Below the pieces are notes generated by a model. That model was not told the origin of the DNA and searched no databases. It worked only from the letters and a program-made list of their open reading frames with translations. From Enterocola sp045654205 (GTDB taxonomy: Bacteria > Bacteroidota > Bacteroidia > Bacteroidales > Paludibacteraceae): a stretch of 64,000 nt of DNA. Each line of letters starts with the position of its first letter. Within the stretch, counting starts at the first letter, position 1. The position numbers and the translations under genes are program-made. Positions 9,019 through 18,549 of the stretch are shown one piece after another. Location of the stretch: positions 32,019 through 96,018 of the forward strand of contig JAZOMZ010000025.1 in the NCBI GenBank assembly GCA_045654205.1, in the 5' to 3' direction.

Positions 9019-9774
9019 TTAAAATGCGTCAATAATTTCTTTGAAATCATTAGCTTTTAGAGAAGCGCCGCCAATTAGACCACCGTCTACGTTAGGTTTA
9101 GAGAATAGTTCTTTAGCGTTGCTACCTTTGCAGCTACCACCGTAAAGGATAGTTGTGTTTTCTGCAATTTCTTCGCCATATTTTTCAGCGATTAGGCTAC
9201 GGATGTAAGCGTGGATTTCTTCTGCTTGGTCTGAAGTAGCTGTTAAGCCAGTACCGATAGCCCAAACTGGTTCGTAAGCAAGAACAACTTTAGAGAAGTC
9301 TTCTGCAGATAGGTTGAATACAGAACCTTCTAGTTGAGCTTTAACAACTTCGTTTTGTTTGCCAGCTTCGCGTTCTTCTTTAAGCTCTCCAATACAGAAA
9401 ATTGGTTTAAGACCGTTTGCTAGAGCAAGAAGAGTTTTTTCTTTTAAAATTTCGTATGTTTCACCGTAGTACATTCTGCGTTCTGAGTGACCTAGAATAC
9501 AGTAAGTAGCACCTGTAGATTTAACCATTTCTGCAGAAACTTCACCAGTGTAAGCTCCAGAAGCTTTGTCTGCACAGTTTTCTGCAGATACTTCGATTAC
9601 GCTGTCTTTAAGAAGTTCAGCAACAGTTGCAAGGTGAATAAATGGAGTACCAATGATAACTTCGCAGTTTGGTTTTTCACTTGCTAAAAGTTCTTTTAGT
9701 TCAGTAGCTAGAGCTACACCTTCTTGCAGGTTTTTGTTCATTTTCCAGTTACCTGCTACAATGTTTTTTCTCAT
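9019..9774 (-). CDS. tpiA: Triosephosphate isomerase
   Basis: A 251-residue glycolytic TIM barrel that interconverts DHAP and glyceraldehyde-3-phosphate. Catalytic motifs are NWKMNK (Asn and Lys), ILGHSERR (His), AYEPVWAIGTG (Glu and loop 6), and the phosphate-binding segment YGGSCKGSN. It is full length and starts MRKNIVAGNWKMN. Codon use is more C-ending than its neighbours, as expected for a highly expressed gene. Confidence 0.98.
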   Translation of the reverse strand: MRKNIVAGNWKMNKNLQEGVALATELKELLASEKPNCEVIIGTPFIHLATVAELLKDSVIEVSAENCADKASGAYTGEVSAEMVKSTGATYCILGHSERRMYYGETYEILKEKTLLALANGLKPIFCIGELKEEREAGKQNEVVKAQLEGSVFNLSAEDFSKVVLAYEPVWAIGTGLTATSDQAEEIHAYIRSLIAEKYGEEIAENTTILYGGSCKGSNAKELFSKPNVDGGLIGGASLKANDFKEIIDAF

Positions 9775-9788
9775 AATTTAATTGTAAC

Positions 9789-10922
9789 TTAATTTATTAA
9801 TTGATTTAATTCATCCTTTGTTGGAAGTGAGTTGTGATGCCATTTTTCTATTACTGTGGCATCTTTTATAAGCACAAGACCAGGGTTTGAACGTACAATG
9901 GTCTTAAGTGTAATATCGTCTGTGGCACCAAAGGTGTCGTTGATACCATATTTAGTTTTAAATTCGTCAATGTTATCTGAGTATGATGATGTTAGCCAAA
10001 TAACATTTGCTCCTGCTCTTTTTGCATTTGCGATAGCGCTTTTTATACATTTGATATTCTTTGTAGACGCTTTTTCTACTTTGTGACTAATAACAAGTAG
10101 GGTGTAGCCTGCATCTTCTAGGATAATATCTGTAATGTCACCGTCTTCTGTGATGATAGAAAAATCGTGAATAGGAGGAACGAAACCTTGTTCTATAAGT
10201 TTAGATTCTTGACGAACAAATGTCCAAGTTGAATCTTCGGCTGGGTAATTGTCTAGTGTAAATGCTTGCTCTACTCCATCTTTTTCGTAGAAGAAAGTGG
10301 TTTCGTATTTGTCTAGTGGAGCTCCTTCTGGAATGCTCATGCCTTCTATAATATTATTGCCCTTTTTGTATGGTCTAAAGTCTAAAATTGGTAAAAGGTT
10401 ATAACAATAGATAGAAATGCCTAAAGAAATAAGTATTGGTAGAAGTGTAACTACCCATGCACCCCAATTTGATAGCCATGGTCTGGCGTGGTCTTTAAGT
10501 AATGCTATGATAATAAGGATGATACATAGAATTGCGTTTTTGTAGAAGGTTTGCCAATTTGTCATTACTATAGCATCGCCAAAACACCCACAGTCTGAGA
10601 TAGGGTTTTCTATGGCAAGGTATAGTGTAATAGGGGTCATTACTATCATAAATATACCAGCTAACCATGTGGTGGCTTTCAGATGTACATTAAGTAGTAT
10701 ATTGAAACCAATAGTGAATTCAATAGCAATAAGTGCTAGTGCAGATGGAAATGCTAGGAAATCTAGTGAGGTAAGTGAAAATGCCTCTAGGTAATCGCTG
10801 ATTTTATATGCAGTACCTAGTGGGTCAACAGCTTTTACAAATCCAGAGAATAAGAAGACAAGACCAAAAATAATTCTGGCAATAAGTAGGATATTATTTT
10901 TAGATTTAGATTTGTGTCTCAT
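9789..10922 (-). CDS. DoxX-like membrane protein with C-terminal thioredoxin-like domain (BT_3928 type)
   Basis: A 377-residue inner-membrane protein. Four transmembrane helices lie in the first 180 residues, with the DoxX/MauE-like segment FLFSGFVKAVDPLGTAYKIS near residue 22. The C-terminal third resembles a thioredoxin fold but has no CxxC motif, so redox activity is doubtful. The family is conserved in Bacteroidales next to DUF1599 and tpiA; its function is not known. It overlaps the DUF1599 gene by one base. Confidence 0.8.
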   Translation of the reverse strand: MRHKSKSKNNILLIARIIFGLVFLFSGFVKAVDPLGTAYKISDYLEAFSLTSLDFLAFPSALALIAIEFTIGFNILLNVHLKATTWLAGIFMIVMTPITLYLAIENPISDCGCFGDAIVMTNWQTFYKNAILCIILIIIALLKDHARPWLSNWGAWVVTLLPILISLGISIYCYNLLPILDFRPYKKGNNIIEGMSIPEGAPLDKYETTFFYEKDGVEQAFTLDNYPAEDSTWTFVRQESKLIEQGFVPPIHDFSIITEDGDITDIILEDAGYTLLVISHKVEKASTKNIKCIKSAIANAKRAGANVIWLTSSYSDNIDEFKTKYGINDTFGATDDITLKTIVRSNPGLVLIKDATVIEKWHHNSLPTKDELNQLIN

Positions 10923-11473
10923 TATGCTTCAAATTCCATTTTAATTAAACCAAATACAGCATAGTTAATCATATCAAAGTAGTTGGCGTCGATACCTTCT
11001 GAGATTAGGGTGTTGCCGTTGTTGTCTTCGATTTGTTTGGTTCTATTCAATTTCATTAAAATAAGGTCGGTATATGAACTAATACGCATGCTACGCCATG
11101 CTTCACCATAGTCGTGGTTTTTTGCAAGCATTAGATTTTTTGCTTCAAGTGCATACTTGTCGTAAAGTTCAATAGCTTTTTCTGCGTCAATATCTTCTGT
11201 GTCGGCTGCGCCTAATGCAAGTTGGATAAGACCAACGATGCCATAGTTTACAATGGCAATAAACTCTGGTTTAATGCCTTCGCCAACCATGCTTACGCCT
11301 TTGCATTCCAAACTCCTAATGCGGTTTGCCTTAATGAAGATTTGGTCTGTTACTGATTCTGGACGCATGATACGCCATGCTGCGCCATAGTCTTTTAGCT
11401 TTTTGTTAAATATGTCGCGGCATATTTTTATAATAGTGTCGAATTGTTCGTTAGTGTTTTGCATAATAGTCAT
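10922..11473 (-). CDS. DUF1599 domain protein
   Basis: A 183-residue cytoplasmic protein made of two tandem copies of the DUF1599 module: compare KDYGAAWRIMRPESVTDQIF near residue 27 with HDYGEAWRSMRISSYTDLIL near residue 119. The acidic and basic residues recur at the same spacing in both halves, suggesting an internal duplication. No enzymatic role is established. It is the first gene of the DUF1599-DoxX-tpiA-rdgB-porZ operon. Confidence 0.85.
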   Translation of the reverse strand: MTIMQNTNEQFDTIIKICRDIFNKKLKDYGAAWRIMRPESVTDQIFIKANRIRSLECKGVSMVGEGIKPEFIAIVNYGIVGLIQLALGAADTEDIDAEKAIELYDKYALEAKNLMLAKNHDYGEAWRSMRISSYTDLILMKLNRTKQIEDNNGNTLISEGIDANYFDMINYAVFGLIKMEFEA

Positions 11474-11483
11474 TTAAGATTGA

Positions 11484-11514
11484 CAAAGATAGTAAAAACC
11501 AAACGCAAAAGCAA
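11484..11514 (-). promoter_or_regulatory. Promoter for the DUF1599-tpiA-porZ operon
   Basis: On the minus strand TTG (11512-11514) is followed after 20 bp by TATCTTTG (11484-11491). The start codon lies about 11 nt downstream of the -7 element. Confidence 0.7.
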
Positions 11515-11543
11515 AAAAATAGGGCGAGTTTTTGACTCGCCCT
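11513..11543 (-). terminator. Terminator of the starch operon
   Basis: The arms AGGGCGAGT (11521-11529) and ACTCGCCCT (11535-11543) form a GC-rich hairpin. On the minus strand it is followed by A and seven T residues. It lies 20 bp past the stop of the lipoprotein GH13 gene and overlaps the promoter of the next operon. Confidence 0.82.
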
Positions 11544-11563
11544 ACCTTATAGTGTGATTTTGA

Positions 11564-13954
11564 TTATTTTTCTGTTATGACATCTACGCCGTTGCCTTTA
11601 ACTTTGATGGTAAGGATGCCATCTTCGATGCTAAAGTTGCTACCAAATGTGGTTTCGTATGTTTTGTTTTGCATGATTTTTGGTAGTGGAACTTTAATTT
11701 CTTTTTCTTCCAAGTTGCGGTTGAATACTGTGATAACGATTTCGCCGAAATAGTTACGAGCATATACCCATTCTGTATTGGTTAGGTAAAGTTCGATAAA
11801 GTCACCATATATAAGTGGTAGGTTGTTTTTACGAAGTTGACCTAGTTTTGCAACAGATTCTAGGGTGGTTTGTTCTTTTTCATTTAAGTCTTCACCAAAA
11901 CGCATCATTCTGCGGCAGTCTGGGTCGTTTGCACCTGGCATACCAAATTCGTCACCGTAGTAGATAACTGGCACACCTGGGATAGTAAGGTTGAATGCGT
12001 TAAGTTGAACAATTTTGTCGTAGCCTGCAGGGTCGCCTACACCTACTTCACGTTGCCAACCTACTGCTTTTGCATCTTCGCCATATTTTAATGAACCAGA
12101 AGCGTAAGAAATGAAACGACCACGGTCGTGGTTACCAGAGATATAACCCATTAAGTTGTGGCTACCATACACACGAAGACTAGTGTTAAGAGTGTTGCTT
12201 ACTCTGTGGAAGTCTTCTGAGTTAAGTGCAAATACAGCAGAAGCGTCGTCTGATGTATTGAAGTCGAATTGACCGTTAAGCATACCAGAGTTTACATAGC
12301 TACTGATAAGTTGTGGGCTACCATAAGATTCACCAACTTGATAGAATGGTTTGTTTTCTGGGATTTCCACTTGTGTTTTGATTTTGTATGTAAGTGTACG
12401 CCAGAAGCTTTCTTGAACGTGTTTACATGCATCGTGACGGAAACCGTCTAGATCGTATGTTTTGATCCAATATAGAGCAGAGTCTGTCATGGTTTCTACG
12501 ATTTCTTTGCGGTCGTAGTTAAGAGTTGGTAAGAAGTCGTCGAACCATGTGGTTAAACGGTGTTCGTTCCATTGTGCAATGTTTCTTGTTCCATCTGGTA
12601 AAATAAGTGGAGTACAGATGGTAGGGTCATTTTTGAACATTGGGTGTTCTTGGTGAACGTGGTTTGCTACGTAGTCAAGGATTACGTTTAAGCCATGTTC
12701 GTGAGCTGTTTTTGTAAGTTCTTTAAGCTCGTCTGATGTACCAATACGGAAATCTACTTTTGTAGATGAGATTGGCCAATAACCATGATAACCAGAGAAT
12801 TTGGTTTTAACTGGAGTTTGTTGTTCACCGTATGGTTCTAATGGGTTTTGGTTAAGTGGAGTCATCCAAATAGTTGTGAAACCCATTTTTTCAAAATATC
12901 CAGATTTAATAATTTCTGTAATACCTGCTAAGTCGCCACCTTGGTAGTCTGCACGAGGGTCTACGTCTTCGCGGTTCATAGGTTTGTTGTTTTCTGGATT
13001 ACCATCTTTGAAACGGTCCACCATTAGAGAGTAAAGTACGTCTGCGTGTTTGTCAAAACGTGTGACTTGTTTTACGTCGCTAATAACTTTACCATATTCT
13101 AGTGGAACTAAAATATCATTTGAGATGCCAAATTTGTTGGCTGCAATAGCGCGGATATAAGAACGTTTAATGTTTTTAGCTTCTGCAGGGATTGTAATTC
13201 CAATTTCTTTTTCAGAAATATAAAGGAAGTTTGCAGGAAGTAGGTAGTTTTCCCAGTAAACATATACTTGCTCTTGTTCGTTGCATAAGCTTAGGAATAC
13301 TTTTTCGTCGTCAAATGATTCTGTAAGTAGGATAGGAGCATATTGCTGTGTGCTAGGAATATTTAGGATAGAGTTAAATTTACCTGCATTGTTATCTACT
13401 TTTTCTGGGTTGGTTTCGTCGTGATTCCAATCGCCATCGCGTACAATTTGGTACATATAAGTGCCTGGGCTCACATTGATAGTAACTTCATAGATACCAT
13501 CGCTGTTAAGGGTCATGTCTGGGTGGAAACTTGGTACCCAGTCATTCATTTGACCAGCAAGTTGAACTCTATTAAATTTCTTGCCATTAGGATTGTAGCG
13601 GAATGTGTAATCTATTTTGTCAGTACGTTTACAGATAATGCTATATGGAACGCCTTCTACCCAAAGGGCAACATTTACAAGGTTTGGCATTTTGATGACA
13701 TCTAATATAACTTTAGATTTGTCTTCTGATAGTTTTGCCTTAACTCCTTCGAAATCTGAAGTAACTGAGTCTACTTTTGCAATGTCTGTAATGTAATCTA
13801 AGGTGTTAAACTCGTTGAAACCAGGAATCAGTGTGATTGTCGAGTTTAAGCCATAGTTGTACTGACTTTTTGCAGGATAATTCAGAGAATTATTGCTGCA
13901 AGAAGCTAGTATAACCGCTAGCGCTAATGTTAATAAAAGATTGATTTTTTTCAT
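11564..13954 (-). CDS. GH13 alpha-amylase family lipoprotein
   Basis: A 796-residue surface or periplasmic lipoprotein that should cleave alpha-1,4 glucans. The signal peptide ends in a lipobox, LASC (Cys19). A CBM48/isoamylase-N-like module lies at about residues 115-195 (VQLAGQMNDWVPSF), followed by a GH13 barrel. Catalytic residues are Asp508 (GFRHDACKH), Glu542 (VGESYG) and Asp610 (SGNHDRGRF); ILDYVANHV is conserved region I. It plays the role SusG plays in the Bacteroides sus locus, though the exact specificity is unclear. It is the last gene of the LacI-regulated operon. Confidence 0.88.
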   Translation of the reverse strand: MKKINLLLTLALAVILASCSNNSLNYPAKSQYNYGLNSTITLIPGFNEFNTLDYITDIAKVDSVTSDFEGVKAKLSEDKSKVILDVIKMPNLVNVALWVEGVPYSIICKRTDKIDYTFRYNPNGKKFNRVQLAGQMNDWVPSFHPDMTLNSDGIYEVTINVSPGTYMYQIVRDGDWNHDETNPEKVDNNAGKFNSILNIPSTQQYAPILLTESFDDEKVFLSLCNEQEQVYVYWENYLLPANFLYISEKEIGITIPAEAKNIKRSYIRAIAANKFGISNDILVPLEYGKVISDVKQVTRFDKHADVLYSLMVDRFKDGNPENNKPMNREDVDPRADYQGGDLAGITEIIKSGYFEKMGFTTIWMTPLNQNPLEPYGEQQTPVKTKFSGYHGYWPISSTKVDFRIGTSDELKELTKTAHEHGLNVILDYVANHVHQEHPMFKNDPTICTPLILPDGTRNIAQWNEHRLTTWFDDFLPTLNYDRKEIVETMTDSALYWIKTYDLDGFRHDACKHVQESFWRTLTYKIKTQVEIPENKPFYQVGESYGSPQLISSYVNSGMLNGQFDFNTSDDASAVFALNSEDFHRVSNTLNTSLRVYGSHNLMGYISGNHDRGRFISYASGSLKYGEDAKAVGWQREVGVGDPAGYDKIVQLNAFNLTIPGVPVIYYGDEFGMPGANDPDCRRMMRFGEDLNEKEQTTLESVAKLGQLRKNNLPLIYGDFIELYLTNTEWVYARNYFGEIVITVFNRNLEEKEIKVPLPKIMQNKTYETTFGSNFSIEDGILTIKVKGNGVDVITEK

Positions 13955-13972
13955 GGTATTTGATTTTAGTTA

Positions 13973-15394
13973 TTATTTTTTCTCTTTAATTAGGTATACG
14001 CTGAATGCACCTAAGATAAGAAGTACACCTGCTGCTACCATCATACCAGATTGGGCAGATAGTGATGATTCTGTGATTAGGGCTACTTCTGCAGTTTTAA
14101 GACTAACAAGTGATGTTTTGATAATATTTAGAAGTACTCCTCCAAGTAATGCAGCAACAATTTGAGGTAAACAGATGGTACAATTAAATAGACCTAAAAG
14201 TGTACCCATATATTTGCTTCCAGATATAGCATTTGTGATGATAGTAAATGGAATTGCAAGCATTGCAGCCCATGCGGCACCGATCAAGGCGTATGATATT
14301 AAAAGTGTATATTGGTTTGAGATAAACATACTAGAGATGAAACCAATTGCACCTACAAGTAGTGATATGATATATGCGCCTTTCATTGTAAAGCGTTTTT
14401 CTAGAATAGGGATAAGTGTTGCCCAAATCATAGAACCTACTGCTTGAATAGCAAAGCAAACACCTACCCAGTTACCAGCATCTTGGAATGCAGAATCGGA
14501 TGCATTGTTACCGTCCCAACCGAAACATTGAGAAGCAATAGCTCCGTTTGAATATGTCCACATAAATAGGAATGCGGCCCAACAGAAGAATTGTACAAGA
14601 CCTACTGTTAAGAAGGCTGAAAGAATATTTGAATTGTTAGATTTTTCTTCTTTGGTGTTTTCTTTTGTATTTTCTTCTTTTTTGTTTAATCCATGGAATT
14701 CTGCGTATTCTTTTGGATTCATTTCTTTAACAGCAATAAATGTGTAAAGAGAGCAGATGATAAGAAGACCTGCGCCCACATAGAAACTCCATTTTACAGT
14801 GTCAGGGATTGTGCCTTCTGGAGCAGTGTTAGATATGCCAATCCATGTTCCAATCAGTGTAAAGAAGAAAGGGAATAGATATCCAGCAAGGCTACCAGCG
14901 TTGCAAAGGAATGATTGGATAGAATATGCTAGGCCTTTTTGTTCTTCGTTTACGATGTCTCCAACCATCATCTTAAATGGTTGCATTGCAATGTTTATTG
15001 ATGTGTCAAGGAACATTAGTGAGAATAAGCCAAACCACATAGCAGAGTTTAAGCCTAAATATAAGCCTTGCTCAAAGGTAAAGTCTCCTGCGTTAGGCAA
15101 AAGAATCATCACTGCAACAGCGATTAATGCTCCGATAAGAAGATAAAATTTTCTTCTTCCAAAAAATGGTCCCAACCATGTTTTGTCTGATAGGATTCCA
15201 ACTATAGGCTGGACAATCATACCCATAAGTGGAGGTAGAATCCAAAAGAATGAAAGTTGGTGTGGGTCTGCGCCCAAGGTTGCAAAAATGCGGCTTATGT
15301 TTGCGCTTTGAAGTGCATAAGCTATTTGCACGCCAAAGAATCCAAAGCTTAAGTTGAATAATTTAGCAAAAGATAAATTTTTTTTGTTGCTCAT
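13973..15394 (-). CDS. MFS sugar transporter (GPH/SLC45-like)
   Basis: A 473-residue inner-membrane protein with about 12 transmembrane helices. It begins MSNKKNLSFAKLFNLSFGFF; the motif GILSDKTWLGPFFGRRKFYL between helices 2 and 3 is typical of the glycoside-cation symporter/SLC45 type of the major facilitator superfamily. Sitting between two GH13 genes, it probably imports maltose or maltodextrins into the cytoplasm. A Lys/Glu-rich cytoplasmic loop (around residues 235-255) separates the two halves. Confidence 0.85.
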   Translation of the reverse strand: MSNKKNLSFAKLFNLSFGFFGVQIAYALQSANISRIFATLGADPHQLSFFWILPPLMGMIVQPIVGILSDKTWLGPFFGRRKFYLLIGALIAVAVMILLPNAGDFTFEQGLYLGLNSAMWFGLFSLMFLDTSINIAMQPFKMMVGDIVNEEQKGLAYSIQSFLCNAGSLAGYLFPFFFTLIGTWIGISNTAPEGTIPDTVKWSFYVGAGLLIICSLYTFIAVKEMNPKEYAEFHGLNKKEENTKENTKEEKSNNSNILSAFLTVGLVQFFCWAAFLFMWTYSNGAIASQCFGWDGNNASDSAFQDAGNWVGVCFAIQAVGSMIWATLIPILEKRFTMKGAYIISLLVGAIGFISSMFISNQYTLLISYALIGAAWAAMLAIPFTIITNAISGSKYMGTLLGLFNCTICLPQIVAALLGGVLLNIIKTSLVSLKTAEVALITESSLSAQSGMMVAAGVLLILGAFSVYLIKEKK

Positions 15395-15405
15395 AATTAT
15401 AAGGT

Positions 15406-17250
15406 TTATTTTAACTCAACAATAAGGGCAGATTTGCCTTCGATTGTAAGACCATCTGCAAGATTAAAGGTTTCGCCAGTAACAACGTCTTTTGCTGAGG
15501 TGAAATCTTTAATTACTTCGGCATAGCGTTCTAATGTGATTTTCTTGTCGGCATTGCCATTGTTGAAAATACATAGTACGGTTTGCTCGTCGTTGTAACG
15601 CGCATAGAAATAAATGCCGTCGTATGGAATGAATTGTTTCATTTTGCCATTGTGAAGAGCAGATGCAGTTTTTCTATAATTTAGAAGAGCGCGAGTGTAA
15701 TCGAAGATTTCGTTTTCTTCTGCTGTACGTCCTTCTTTTGTGAATGCGTTGCGTTCATCTTCAGCCCAACCTCCAGGGAAGTCGAAGCGGTGACCTTCGT
15801 AATTTCCAGGGATACCATCAATCATGATTTCTGTACCAGCATAGATTTGTGGATAACCACGGGTGGTAAGAAGCATAGCAATGCCCATTTTATATTTGTT
15901 TACATCACGTTTAACGGCTGTAGAGAAGCGGTCAATGTCGTGATTGTCAAGGAAGTTCATAATATTATCTACGTCTGGGTATGCAAAGTCTTGTGCATAG
16001 TGAGTATAGAAACGTGGAAGACCAAAGTCCCAGCTTTCTTGTTCGTTGAATGCTGCGTGTAGGTGGTCTTTTAATACAAAGTCCATTACACTAGGAAGTT
16101 GTGAGTCAAATCCGTCTTTATTGTTGTTGCCAGATTGATAATAAGCAATTTCAAGTGGAGATTTTACCCAGCATTCGCCTACAATATTCATATTTGGATA
16201 TTCGTTGCGGAATGTTTTTACCCAATCTGCTGCCACTTGGATGTCGTTGTATGGATATGTATCTACTCTAATACCATCTACATCTGCGTATTCAATCCAC
16301 CAAATATATGCTTGTGAAAGATAACGGAAAAGTTCTGGATTTGTAAGGTCTAAGTCTGGCATATTGCCTGCGAACCAACCGTCTTTAAGTATTTTTTTAT
16401 CAATTTCAGAAGCATGTGGGTCGGTCCATGCTGTCATACGATAGTTTGAACCAGTGTAGGTAGGCCATTTGTGGAACCAATCTTCAGCTGGAAGGTCTGC
16501 ACACCACCAGTGTGAGCTACCGCAGTGGTTTGGAACTACGTCGATAATAAGTTTTAAACCATATTTATGACAGCTGTCTGCTAGGTTTTTGTAGTCTTGG
16601 TTTGTGCCCATACGTGGGTCAACTTTGTAGTAGTCGCCAGCAGAGTAGTGTGGGTATGAGAATTGTGTGTCGTTGTTGTCGAAGAAAGGAGTAATCCATA
16701 GAGCAGTACAACCTAGGTCTGAAATATATGGTACTTTGCTAATTACACCTTTTAAGTCGCCACCATGACGCTCGCCAAGGTCTGAACGGTCTACTTTTTG
16801 ATGATAACCTTTTACGTTGTCATTTTTAGCATCTCCGTTTACAAAACGGTCTGGCATAAGAAGATAAACAGCATCTTTTGAAGAGAAACTTTCTCTAAGT
16901 GCAGAATTTTCTTTTCTAGCCTTTAACTCGTATTTATAAGAAGCCACTCTTTTTTTGCCTTTCATAAAACGAATGTTCATAGTGCCAGGTTTTGTGTTTG
17001 GCTCTATGTTTACATAAAGAAAGATGTAGTTTGGATTGTCAGTTAAAACTTTTCTGCTAATACTTACACCTTCGTAATTAATTTCTGGTTCTGTTTCAGA
17101 AATATTCTTTCCGTGGATGCAGATTTGGAGCTCTTTTTGTGCCATACCTACCCACCAGTTAAGTGGCTCTACGTGCTGAATTTTGTAGCATGTTGCAAAA
17201 CAACTGCCAAAAAGTCCTAATGCTAAAAATAAAAGTAAAGATTTTTTCAT
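15406..17250 (-). CDS. GH13 neopullulanase/cyclomaltodextrinase-type enzyme
   Basis: A 614-residue exported enzyme. After the signal sequence, residues 25-115 form a cyclomaltodextrinase N-terminal beta-domain (VEPLNWWVGM), followed by the GH13 barrel and a C-terminal beta-domain. Catalytic residues are Asp330 (GIRVDTYPY), Glu359 (GECWVKS) and Asp438 (FLDNHDIDRF). The architecture is that of SusA-like periplasmic neopullulanases, which cut maltooligosaccharides. The leader contains FGSC, so a lipid anchor is possible but the lipobox is poor. It follows the regulator gene by 10 bp. Confidence 0.88.
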   Translation of the reverse strand: MKKSLLLFLALGLFGSCFATCYKIQHVEPLNWWVGMAQKELQICIHGKNISETEPEINYEGVSISRKVLTDNPNYIFLYVNIEPNTKPGTMNIRFMKGKKRVASYKYELKARKENSALRESFSSKDAVYLLMPDRFVNGDAKNDNVKGYHQKVDRSDLGERHGGDLKGVISKVPYISDLGCTALWITPFFDNNDTQFSYPHYSAGDYYKVDPRMGTNQDYKNLADSCHKYGLKLIIDVVPNHCGSSHWWCADLPAEDWFHKWPTYTGSNYRMTAWTDPHASEIDKKILKDGWFAGNMPDLDLTNPELFRYLSQAYIWWIEYADVDGIRVDTYPYNDIQVAADWVKTFRNEYPNMNIVGECWVKSPLEIAYYQSGNNNKDGFDSQLPSVMDFVLKDHLHAAFNEQESWDFGLPRFYTHYAQDFAYPDVDNIMNFLDNHDIDRFSTAVKRDVNKYKMGIAMLLTTRGYPQIYAGTEIMIDGIPGNYEGHRFDFPGGWAEDERNAFTKEGRTAEENEIFDYTRALLNYRKTASALHNGKMKQFIPYDGIYFYARYNDEQTVLCIFNNGNADKKITLERYAEVIKDFTSAKDVVTGETFNLADGLTIEGKSALIVELK

Positions 17251-17260
17251 TTATGTTAGT

Positions 17261-18271
17261 TTATTTAGTTGATTCTCTTTTGACTAGGCTAGTGCGGATG
17301 ACACTATGGTTAACTTCGCGCATAGCATTACCGTTTTTAATTCTATTTACTAGAAGTGTGCATGCTTTTACCCCCATATCGTAGCCATTTTGTTCAATAG
17401 TGGTAAGTGCAGGGTCGCAAGCTTTTGCTACAACACCGTCGCCGAAACCGCAAATAGAAATATCTTCTGGTACAGTAAGTCCACATCTTTTTACTGCGTA
17501 AAGAACTCCAGATGCAGTGTCGTCATTGATACAGAAGAATGCGTCTGGACGATTTTCCATTTTTAGGACTTCTGGTGTAAGCTTGATTGCTTTTTCTTTG
17601 GTATCGCACTCAAAAATTAGGCTTTTGTCAATAGGAAGAGAGTGAGAGCGTAATGCATCAATATAACCATTTTCTCTGTTTTTTGAGATTTCCATATTTG
17701 ATGGAGCTGAGAAGAATGCAATGCGTTTGCTTCCGCCTTTAATCAAATGCTCCACAGCCATATATGCACCATTGTAGTCGTCGGTAACTACGCGGTCTGT
17801 TTTTAGTTCTGGGCAAATACGGTCAAAGAATACAAGTGGAATATTTTCTTCCATTATGTCTTTGTAGTGAGTGAAATCTGTAGTAGATTTTGAAAGAGAT
17901 GCAATAACACCGCAAACACGAGCAGATTGAAGTGTTTCTAGACATTTTACTTCTTTTTCAAAGTCTTCTGATGTTTGACACATAATTACAGAAAGACCAT
18001 TTTGATTTGCTGTGTCTTCAATACCTGCAAATACACTTGAGAAGAAATGGTGCACAATTTCTGGAACTATCACCCCAATGATGTTAGTTCTTTTGGTTTT
18101 AAGAGAAAGAGCAATGGCATTTGGTCTGTAATGATGCTCTTTTGCGTATTGATTAACTAATTCTTTAGTTTTTTTGCTAATGTCAGGATGGTCCTGAAGA
18201 GCTCTTGATACAGTTGAAATAGAGATATTAAGAGCTTTTGCGATGTCTTTAATAGTAACTTGCGTTTTCAT
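17261..18271 (-). CDS. LacI family transcriptional regulator
   Basis: A 336-residue DNA-binding regulator. The N-terminal helix-turn-helix (TIKDIAKALNISISTVSRAL) and hinge helix are followed by a periplasmic-binding-protein-like sugar-sensing domain (from IIGVIVPEI, residue 64). It is the first gene of the operon regulator-GH13-MFS-GH13, so it most likely responds to maltose or a related oligosaccharide and also regulates itself. A LacI-type palindrome lies in its leader at 18297-18306. Confidence 0.92.
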   Translation of the reverse strand: MKTQVTIKDIAKALNISISTVSRALQDHPDISKKTKELVNQYAKEHHYRPNAIALSLKTKRTNIIGVIVPEIVHHFFSSVFAGIEDTANQNGLSVIMCQTSEDFEKEVKCLETLQSARVCGVIASLSKSTTDFTHYKDIMEENIPLVFFDRICPELKTDRVVTDDYNGAYMAVEHLIKGGSKRIAFFSAPSNMEISKNRENGYIDALRSHSLPIDKSLIFECDTKEKAIKLTPEVLKMENRPDAFFCINDDTASGVLYAVKRCGLTVPEDISICGFGDGVVAKACDPALTTIEQNGYDMGVKACTLLVNRIKNGNAMREVNHSVIRTSLVKRESTK

Positions 18272-18296
18272 ACTCTCCAGATATTATATGTTTTTT

Positions 18297-18306
18297 CAAA
18301 CGTTTA
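18297..18306. promoter_or_regulatory. Possible LacI-type operator
   Basis: CAAACGTTTA contains the palindrome AAACGTTT with the central CG step typical of LacI-family operators. It lies between the -7 element and the regulator start codon, where binding would block transcription. The assignment is inference from position and shape. Confidence 0.5.
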
Positions 18307-18323
18307 CGTTTTTTAACAAGTTA

Positions 18324-18354
18324 CAAAAATATTCTTTTTTTCTGAGAATATCAA
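18324..18354 (-). promoter_or_regulatory. Promoter for the starch operon
   Basis: On the minus strand TTG (18352-18354) is followed after 20 bp by TATTTTTG (18324-18331). The regulator start codon is about 52 nt downstream, and the possible operator lies in between. Confidence 0.6.
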
Positions 18355-18470
18355 CTTTTGTTTCTTACTTTTTTATATGTTTTGTATGTCTAAATAATAA
18401 TTAACAAAAAACATTGCTTTTTAGGGGTGGTTTTAATGAAAATTTAGATGGTTATTTGGTGATGCGGTTA

Positions 18471-18501
18471 TTGAAGTTTATTGAAATTTTTATTATCTTT
18501 G
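18471..18501 (+). promoter_or_regulatory. Promoter for gpmI
   Basis: TTG (18471-18473) is followed after 20 bp by TATCTTTG (18494-18501), a close match to the Bacteroidota consensus. The gpmI start is 48 nt downstream. The rest of the 278-bp gap 18272-18549 holds only this promoter and that of the divergent starch operon. Confidence 0.75.
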
Positions 18502-18549
18502 CACATTATTATTAAAAGAAAAAAGAATAATTAACTAAATAATAAAACT

